NCBI GenBank assembly: GCA_947586835.1
Contig: CANPXT010000004.1
Location: forward strand, 1-64,000
Source of the DNA: an uncultured Alphaproteobacteria bacterium
GTDB taxonomy: Bacteria; Pseudomonadota; Alphaproteobacteria; CAAHEQ01; UBA3637
DNA length: 64,000 nt
Reading direction: 5' to 3'
A program made the translations under genes and the position numbers. Positions 59,133 through 64,000 of the stretch are shown piece after piece (position 1 is the first letter of the stretch; each line of letters begins with the position of its first letter). A model generated the notes under the pieces. The model was not told the DNA's origin. It worked only from the letters and a program-made list of their open reading frames with translations, and searched no databases.

Positions 59133-59483
59133 ATGAAAAAATTACTTGTTCTATCCACAGCCCTTTTTCTTTCAACTACAGCTGTTGCCGGTTTAACCGA
59201 TGTGTATAATGCCGTTAATTCCAATCCGGGCACTTCGGCAACAAAAGTCGATCAAAAAGCAGCGGAAATTAAAAATAAACTAGATGCAAAACTCGGCGGT
59301 ATTCAAGATAAAATTGCCGCTCAAAAAGATGAAAGCAATACCAAACAAGAAGCCTTAAAAGCTCAACTGGAAGAGAAGTTGGCGGAATTAAAGAAAAACG
59401 GTGAAGGCGACAGCTCGAAAGCTGCCGACATTAAAGCAGAAATCGAATCCATTCAAAAATTGATTGATGCGGCTAAAAAATAA
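59133..59483 (+). CDS. Small secreted coiled-coil protein
   Basis: 116 residues. A clear signal peptide (MKKLLVLSTALFLSTTAVAG, about 19) precedes a charged helical domain rich in Lys/Glu/Ala/Gln with heptad-like spacing ('AAEIKNKLDAKLGGIQDKIAAQKDE' region and 'EALKAQLEEKLAELKKN'), a likely periplasmic coiled coil. No Cys, so not a lipoprotein. AAGGAG precedes the ATG. Lpp-like or chaperone roles are possible but unsupported. Its terminator is shared with the channel gene opposite. Confidence 0.72.
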   Translation: MKKLLVLSTALFLSTTAVAGLTDVYNAVNSNPGTSATKVDQKAAEIKNKLDAKLGGIQDKIAAQKDESNTKQEALKAQLEEKLAELKKNGEGDSSKAADIKAEIESIQKLIDAAKK

Positions 59484-59509
59484 AAAAAACAGCATTTTTC
59501 CATGAAAAA

Positions 59510-59539
59510 AAACAGGTAAAACAATTTACCTGTTTTTTT
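59510..59539. terminator. Bidirectional terminator
   Basis: AAACAGGTAAA/TTTACCTGTTT stem with a four-base loop, T runs on both sides, between converging genes. Confidence 0.88.
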
Positions 59540-59556
59540 ATATTTAATAAAAATCG

Positions 59557-62010
59557 TTATTTTTCGGCAGATTTCTTATGCGTTTCAACCCGCACTTCTA
59601 CCGGCTGACTTTCCGTATGCAAATAGACCACACGTTGCGGAAAAGGAATGTTAATATTTTCTTCCCGAAAACGTTTGATAATGTTTTCCCGAATTGAATT
59701 AGAAATATTCACTTTGTTAAACACATCTTGCGTATAGCATCTTAATTGAAAGTTCAAGCTGCTGTCCGCCATTTCCACAAACGCTACAACCGGTTCGGGT
59801 GATGAAAGAATATTTTTTGTATGCGTTGCGATATCCATCAAAACTTTTTTGACCAAATCAATATCGCTTTCATAGCCGACACCGACATCAATATCAATTC
59901 GGGCGCTTTTGTTCTTATATGTCATATTGACTAAATTATTTGATAAAATACTGGCGTTAGGAATAATCACATCGGCCTTGTTAAAGGTTTCAATGACCGT
60001 TGAGCGAATGTTAATTTGCTTCACCGTTCCTTCAAAATCGTTAATAATAACCCAATCACCGATTTTAATAGGACGTTCAAACAATAAAATAAAGCCCGAA
60101 ACAAAATTGTTCACAATATTTTGCAAACCCAAACCGGCACCGATGGATAGAGCACCTGCCATGATGGCTAAACCTTTTAAACTGCCGCCCATAACGGTAA
60201 TACCGATAAGACAGGAAATAATAATGCCGACAAAACCGATACCGGCCGCTAACGAATTACGAACACCGATATCCATATCAATTTTACTGAGTTTTCCGTT
60301 CAAAAGGCTGTTTTTAATCATTTTCACGATAAATAATGAAATGAAGAAAAAGATAATACCCAAGAAAATGGAAACAATGGAAACATGCATACCGCCAATA
60401 TCAAAACCCATTAAAAACTTTTTCACGTTATGTAATAAAATATCAACGGAAATACCCCATACCGCCAACAAAATAATGGCACATAAGCAGTATAAAATCG
60501 GCGTAATGATTAATCCGAACCAAAAAACTGCTTTATCCGATTGTTTCTTGGTAATATGAAAATCTTTCAGCCATATTTTAAAAGAAACAAACTGACGGAA
60601 TAAAACCATTAAGGCTTTTTGAATAATATAAAATACACCGATGATTAAAATCGATGAAATAAATCGATTATAAACATATTCGGAAAATAAAATATAACCG
60701 AATAACGAAAAACCTAACACAATCAACGTTAATCCGGAAATAAGCAAACTGATTTTTGATGATACAGATAATCCTTGAATATCGGTATCTTCCGAATCTT
60801 CTTCAAGCGATTTTTTCAGCTCTTCTTCCGTTAAAGCACGATTGTTATACAACGCCCGATTGGCAATCAAAATAATACAAAAAGCTTTCACGCAATTCGA
60901 CAACAGCTTTAAGGAAAACACAATATCATCAGAATATTCCAGCCGAATTGCCAACACTTGGAAATAGGAAAAAACACAAATAATCGTAATTGAAAAAATA
61001 AGGGCAAAACATAATGATGTGGCTTTGTCATCATTCACTTCAATCAATCGCCATTTCGGATGTTGCGGGGCAAATAAAACTAATACAACGGCACTCGATA
61101 AAAACAAATATAACAAATAAAGCAGCCCAACCCTTAACGTCAATCCGAACGCACCGGAAAAAACGGCTTGATGCACATGCAGCCAAAACCACAAAGCACC
61201 GGCTAAAACCGAAGGCATAATACCACGCGCAAAAAGCGTAACAAAGGCAGCATATATTTTTTGCATATAGTTCGGTTTTTCATCTTCCCGATACCCCCAT
61301 TTACGCCGAATGATTCCGCTGGCAAAACCGGCCAAAACAATACCGATAAGAGCCACAAAACCTAAAATAAACAATTGATGTAAAATATCCAATCTTTGAT
61401 CAGGCGAAAACTTTTGATACCATGCGTACGGTGAGGCGCAAACTTCATATAAAAATGATGTAAAACTCACAATCGATTTCCAAAAATTTTGTACGTTCAA
61501 AATCGATTCGCGTTTAACCATAATTTGTTCAACCAATTGTTGATTGCGCATTTTAATAATAGATGAATTGATTTCATCAATTTGCTCCAAAGCCAAATCG
61601 GCAGAAGCAATACGCGCTTTAATTTCATCGGACCGCTTGGTGAATTCTTGCCGTTGTTTTGTTATTTCTTCGGGTTCGGTTTCACCTTCGGCGGTTAACG
61701 CCGCCAACGCTGATATTTTTTTGGAAAGACCGTTTAATTCTTCCGTATCTTTTATTTTTAAGGACGTAAGTTGCGTATGATAAGCATTTAATTCTTTAAT
61801 ATGTTCCTGCGTTTTGTTTTGAGAGAGTGAATAAGATTGTAAATCTTCACTGATTTTCTTTAAATCTTTATCAATTTGCGTAACATCAACCGTTTCTTCT
61901 TTTACTTCAACGGCAACATTTGTATCCGACGCTTCTTTTTGCGCCCATCCGAATGCGGATTGAACACAAAGAACAAACAAAATACCCAAAAACAGAATAA
62001 TTCGACGCAT
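59557..62010 (-). CDS. Large MscS-family mechanosensitive channel
   Basis: 817 residues. Signal peptide (1-23, near QSAFG-W), then a periplasmic coiled-coil region (about 30-165, heptad pattern with Leu/Ile), then about 10-11 spans from 200 to 600, then the MscS core: pore helix 'GAGLGLQNIVNNFVSGFILLFERPIKIGDWVIIND' (key motif GLQNIVNNF...RPIKIGDWV) and the cytoplasmic domain 'INIRSTVIETFNKADVIIPNASILSNNLVNMT'. It belongs with MscK/YbdG/MscM-type large channels. It opens under membrane tension in hypo-osmotic shock, complementing MscL at 9.5 kb. AAAGGAG precedes the ATG. Confidence 0.93.
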   Translation of the reverse strand: MRRIILFLGILFVLCVQSAFGWAQKEASDTNVAVEVKEETVDVTQIDKDLKKISEDLQSYSLSQNKTQEHIKELNAYHTQLTSLKIKDTEELNGLSKKISALAALTAEGETEPEEITKQRQEFTKRSDEIKARIASADLALEQIDEINSSIIKMRNQQLVEQIMVKRESILNVQNFWKSIVSFTSFLYEVCASPYAWYQKFSPDQRLDILHQLFILGFVALIGIVLAGFASGIIRRKWGYREDEKPNYMQKIYAAFVTLFARGIMPSVLAGALWFWLHVHQAVFSGAFGLTLRVGLLYLLYLFLSSAVVLVLFAPQHPKWRLIEVNDDKATSLCFALIFSITIICVFSYFQVLAIRLEYSDDIVFSLKLLSNCVKAFCIILIANRALYNNRALTEEELKKSLEEDSEDTDIQGLSVSSKISLLISGLTLIVLGFSLFGYILFSEYVYNRFISSILIIGVFYIIQKALMVLFRQFVSFKIWLKDFHITKKQSDKAVFWFGLIITPILYCLCAIILLAVWGISVDILLHNVKKFLMGFDIGGMHVSIVSIFLGIIFFFISLFIVKMIKNSLLNGKLSKIDMDIGVRNSLAAGIGFVGIIISCLIGITVMGGSLKGLAIMAGALSIGAGLGLQNIVNNFVSGFILLFERPIKIGDWVIINDFEGTVKQINIRSTVIETFNKADVIIPNASILSNNLVNMTYKNKSARIDIDVGVGYESDIDLVKKVLMDIATHTKNILSSPEPVVAFVEMADSSLNFQLRCYTQDVFNKVNISNSIRENIIKRFREENINIPFPQRVVYLHTESQPVEVRVETHKKSAEK

Positions 62011-62127
62011 ATGTACTCCTTTATAAAAGTTTGTACATTTTATAGCGTTTCACACCTCTTTTTGTCAAGGAAAAACTCAAAAAAACAAAATAAAAATAAC
62101 AAAATACCCGTTTAAAATTATAGAGGT

Positions 62128-63459
62128 CTAGCCGTTTTGACGCCGTCTGACACGACTGATTATCGATTTTTTATATTGTGCTTTTTTCTGACTGATTTTT
62201 TGTGCCTTAAGCTCACCGGCGATTTTCTTTTTGTTTTTCTCCCGTTTTTCCGTCGGCGTTAAAGCATCTCGCCTGATTTGAGATAATTCTTTCTTTTTCT
62301 GGCTTTTCAAATAATGAACTGCTCGGTTATGCTCAATGCGCAATAACTTTTGCTGACGTCGTTCTTCCAATTCCACAACCGATAAATTTTCCTCAATCGA
62401 AATTGATGTTAAATGTTGCTGTTCGGCAGCTTCTTTTTTACGCGCATCAATAACCTCTTTTTGAGCTTGCGCTTCCTGCTCAACCGCAAGACGATTTTTC
62501 TTTTCTTGTCTTTTTTGCGCGCTTTCCCGATGTCTTTTTTCTTCATTTGTTATCGCACGATCTTCCAACATTTTATATATTGTTTTTAACACGCGTTTCA
62601 TTTTGGGCATAGCCATTCTTGAATCAAATAATGCCGATTCGATTTTGGCAACAAAACTGCGAATCACATCAATCCCGACACCTTGCCGATGACGCGGCAT
62701 TTTTCTGATTTTCTCAGAAACTTCTATCAAATGCGTGGCACCGTCATAAATTTCCTGCGAAGTTATATTTTTTGTAATCATATTATAACTCAGTGACAAA
62801 GATATTTCCTTTGCCTGATTAATTACCCTGTTATCTTCATTTTCTCTTTTTTTATTTTCCGAAACGCTTGATTCTTCCGAATAAACATTTACATCTTTGT
62901 TATGAAGCCGCATTAATAAATGTTGATAAAAAATTCGATGTATCTTTAAATTATCCTGTTGATTTAATTTTTCAATCAATTCATTTTTAACAATATTCAA
63001 TCGTTTTTGAGATAATTCGGCAAATGAACAAGGTGAATCGGTTTTAATTTTTTTACTAAGATTTTCAGCCACCGCCATAAAAGCTTTTTCGGTTTCTGCT
63101 CTTAACACAATCTTATCATATAAAGGCGTATTTTTAAATTTTGTTAAATCCGTGAAAGATTGCGTTTCAACATCCGTCATGGAAAAACAACATACGTCAA
63201 TGTCATTTTGCATTAAAAATTGTTCAATCATTTCCGTCGGTATGGTTTCCGCATTAACGGGAGCCGGATAACAGATTACTTGGGGTTTCCACGCCGGATA
63301 TGCCTTTAAACACGCATTCACTTTTGCCAAATTTTTCGACTCTTCCACCAAAATCGTCGGTAAATTTTTTCCTTTTTTCAAAGCACGAAACAACTGCGTA
63401 TCTTCCAATCGATCGGGTAATCCGAATTGGCAAATGCGATTTGGTTTTAATATTTTCAT
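62128..63459 (-). CDS. Unknown protein with C-terminal basic coiled coil
   Basis: The start is set at 63459, where GGGAG gives good spacing; six codons further upstream is possible. 443 residues, family not recognised. The N-terminal ~150 residues look like a small alpha/beta fold ('LPTILVEESKNLAKVNACLK', 'VCCFSMTDVETQSFTDL'). The middle is helical. From about 290 to the end it is extremely Lys/Arg/Glu/Gln-rich, a long charged helix or coiled coil ending 'SRVRRRQNG', which could bind nucleic acid. No signal peptide or span. It is the gene next to hydG, with 96 bases between, and the direction is the same. Confidence 0.65.
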   Translation of the reverse strand: MKILKPNRICQFGLPDRLEDTQLFRALKKGKNLPTILVEESKNLAKVNACLKAYPAWKPQVICYPAPVNAETIPTEMIEQFLMQNDIDVCCFSMTDVETQSFTDLTKFKNTPLYDKIVLRAETEKAFMAVAENLSKKIKTDSPCSFAELSQKRLNIVKNELIEKLNQQDNLKIHRIFYQHLLMRLHNKDVNVYSEESSVSENKKRENEDNRVINQAKEISLSLSYNMITKNITSQEIYDGATHLIEVSEKIRKMPRHRQGVGIDVIRSFVAKIESALFDSRMAMPKMKRVLKTIYKMLEDRAITNEEKRHRESAQKRQEKKNRLAVEQEAQAQKEVIDARKKEAAEQQHLTSISIEENLSVVELEERRQQKLLRIEHNRAVHYLKSQKKKELSQIRRDALTPTEKREKNKKKIAGELKAQKISQKKAQYKKSIISRVRRRQNG

Positions 63460-63572
63460 GGCAATCTCCCTCGACAAAATGATTTTTTTTTATTTATACG
63501 AAGTATATCTGAAAAAATATTTTTTGTCAAGAATATTTTTTAAAAAACAAAACAAAATTTTAACTCTTTGAA

Positions 63573-64000
63573 TTAAAATCGAAAATCACGTTTTCCGTTT
63601 TGAATGTCAAGCAATCTTTCTTGTACGATTTTTCTGACTTTTTCATTCGGAATATTCATAATTTCCTTTTGAATCAACGACTCACCGACCGTGGCCGTTC
63701 GTCCCGAGGCATAATCAATTAAATATTCTTTCAACGTCATCAATGCATTGGGCAAACAACAATTATGAATTTGCCGATTTTTGCACAATGCCATAAATCG
63801 ATCACCGGTTCGGCCTTCACGATAACAAGCCGTGCAAAAGCTGGGAATATAGCCCATTTCCATCAACCAACACACCACTTCATCCAATGAACGGGTATCA
63901 ATCACATCAAACTGCTCGGAACGATCATCTTCCGCTTCCGGATGAACATAACCGCCGACACTGGTTTTGGATCCGCCGCTGATTTGTGAAATACCGTAAT
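63573..64000 (-). CDS. hydG: [FeFe]-hydrogenase maturase HydG, C-terminal part (cut by window edge)
   Basis: The frame is open from 64000 to the stop at 63573; the N-terminal radical-SAM part lies outside. The visible 141 residues match HydG: 'GISQISGGSKTSVGGY', 'QFDVIDTRSLDEVVCWLMEMGYIPSFCTACYR' region with the diagnostic cluster motif C-x2-C-x22-C (CTAC ... second Cys of NCC), 'PNALMTLKEYLIDYAS' and the C-terminus GKRDFRF. HydG cleaves tyrosine to make the CO and CN ligands of the [FeFe]-hydrogenase H cluster on the auxiliary iron-sulfur cluster held by this C-terminal motif. ThiH, its relative, lacks that motif, so the name is secure. It implies hydrogen metabolism in this organism; hydE and hydF are not visible. 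Confidence 0.95.
   Translation of the reverse strand, partial: YGISQISGGSKTSVGGYVHPEAEDDRSEQFDVIDTRSLDEVVCWLMEMGYIPSFCTACYREGRTGDRFMALCKNRQIHNCCLPNALMTLKEYLIDYASGRTATVGESLIQKEIMNIPNEKVRKIVQERLLDIQNGKRDFRF

Overview
The window is a gene-dense, AT-rich bacterial chromosome segment carrying 55 intact protein genes that I support, one gene cut by the right edge, one broken gene remnant and two tRNA genes. The best taxonomic clue is a MipZ-type division-site ATPase (37567-38355), a family characteristic of Alphaproteobacteria, together with MlaE/MlaF, LolA, OpgG/OpgH and outer-membrane autotransporter genes that indicate a Gram-negative envelope. An anaerobic lifestyle is suggested by the C-terminal part of HydG ([FeFe]-hydrogenase maturase) at the right edge and by rubrerythrin at 54.4 kb. 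My inference is an uncultured, probably gut- or host-associated anaerobic alphaproteobacterium; species cannot be named from sequence alone.

Layout. 0.1-5.0 kb: an accessory segment next to tRNA-Glu with a Bro-N/DinD-like protein, a flavin reductase plus two alpha/beta hydrolases in one operon, an AraC-type regulator, and the first few codons of a destroyed NADPH-dependent FMN reductase-like gene. A 29-base direct repeat precedes both the operon and the destroyed gene, so both probably belonged to one AraC-controlled regulon. 5.1-11 kb: tRNA-Glu, then an osmotic/envelope block: opgH, an unknown 154-residue gene, opgG, mscL and a predicted outer-membrane barrel. 11-16.7 kb: guanine deaminase, rimI-tsaB, tRNA-Thr, an ankyrin-like secreted protein, lolA, ftsK. 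16.8-23.6 kb: a surface-protein block with a large Pmp-like autotransporter and two paralogous repeat-rich single-span membrane proteins that share a duplicated 3' end and terminator. 23.8-27.2 kb: a YgiW-like periplasmic protein, a Chlamydia-like arginine/agmatine pair (APC antiporter plus pyruvoyl arginine decarboxylase) and a small periplasmic protein. 27.3-38.4 kb: parE, a long clostridial-type gltX, the minus-strand run mlaE-mlaF-radA-cvpA-cdd-rlmH, then mipZ-pgm. 38.5-46.9 kb: HAD phosphatase, 5'-nucleotidase, another repeat-rich protein, infA, an unknown membrane protein, uvrB, an alpha/beta hydrolase and a 55-residue membrane peptide gene. 46.9-57 kb: membrane metallophosphoesterase, TPR protein, PhoR-like histidine kinase, mutS and a small membrane gene, a DedA-family gene, a glycine-zipper lipoprotein, rubrerythrin, a 5'(3')-deoxyribonucleotidase-like gene and anmK. 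57-64 kb: AsmA-like protein, frr, orphan genes, a large MscS-type channel, an unknown coiled-coil protein and the truncated hydG.

Common themes are osmotic adaptation (OpgGH glucans, MscL, large MscS-type channel), envelope maintenance (Mla, LolA, AsmA-like, AnmK, SlyB-like lipoprotein), acid or arginine handling, and surface variation through tandem-repeat proteins. Where promoters can be read they follow TTGNNN-N16/17-TATNNN. After start correction no gene-free stretch exceeds about 300 bases. The longer gaps (about 12.70-12.92, 20.37-20.63, 22.17-22.44, 23.58-23.84 and 41.92-42.19 kb) hold promoters, terminators or the short repeats listed; I see no CRISPR array, insertion sequence, rRNA or replication origin. 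Family assignments rest on motifs and remembered family features, not on database searches.
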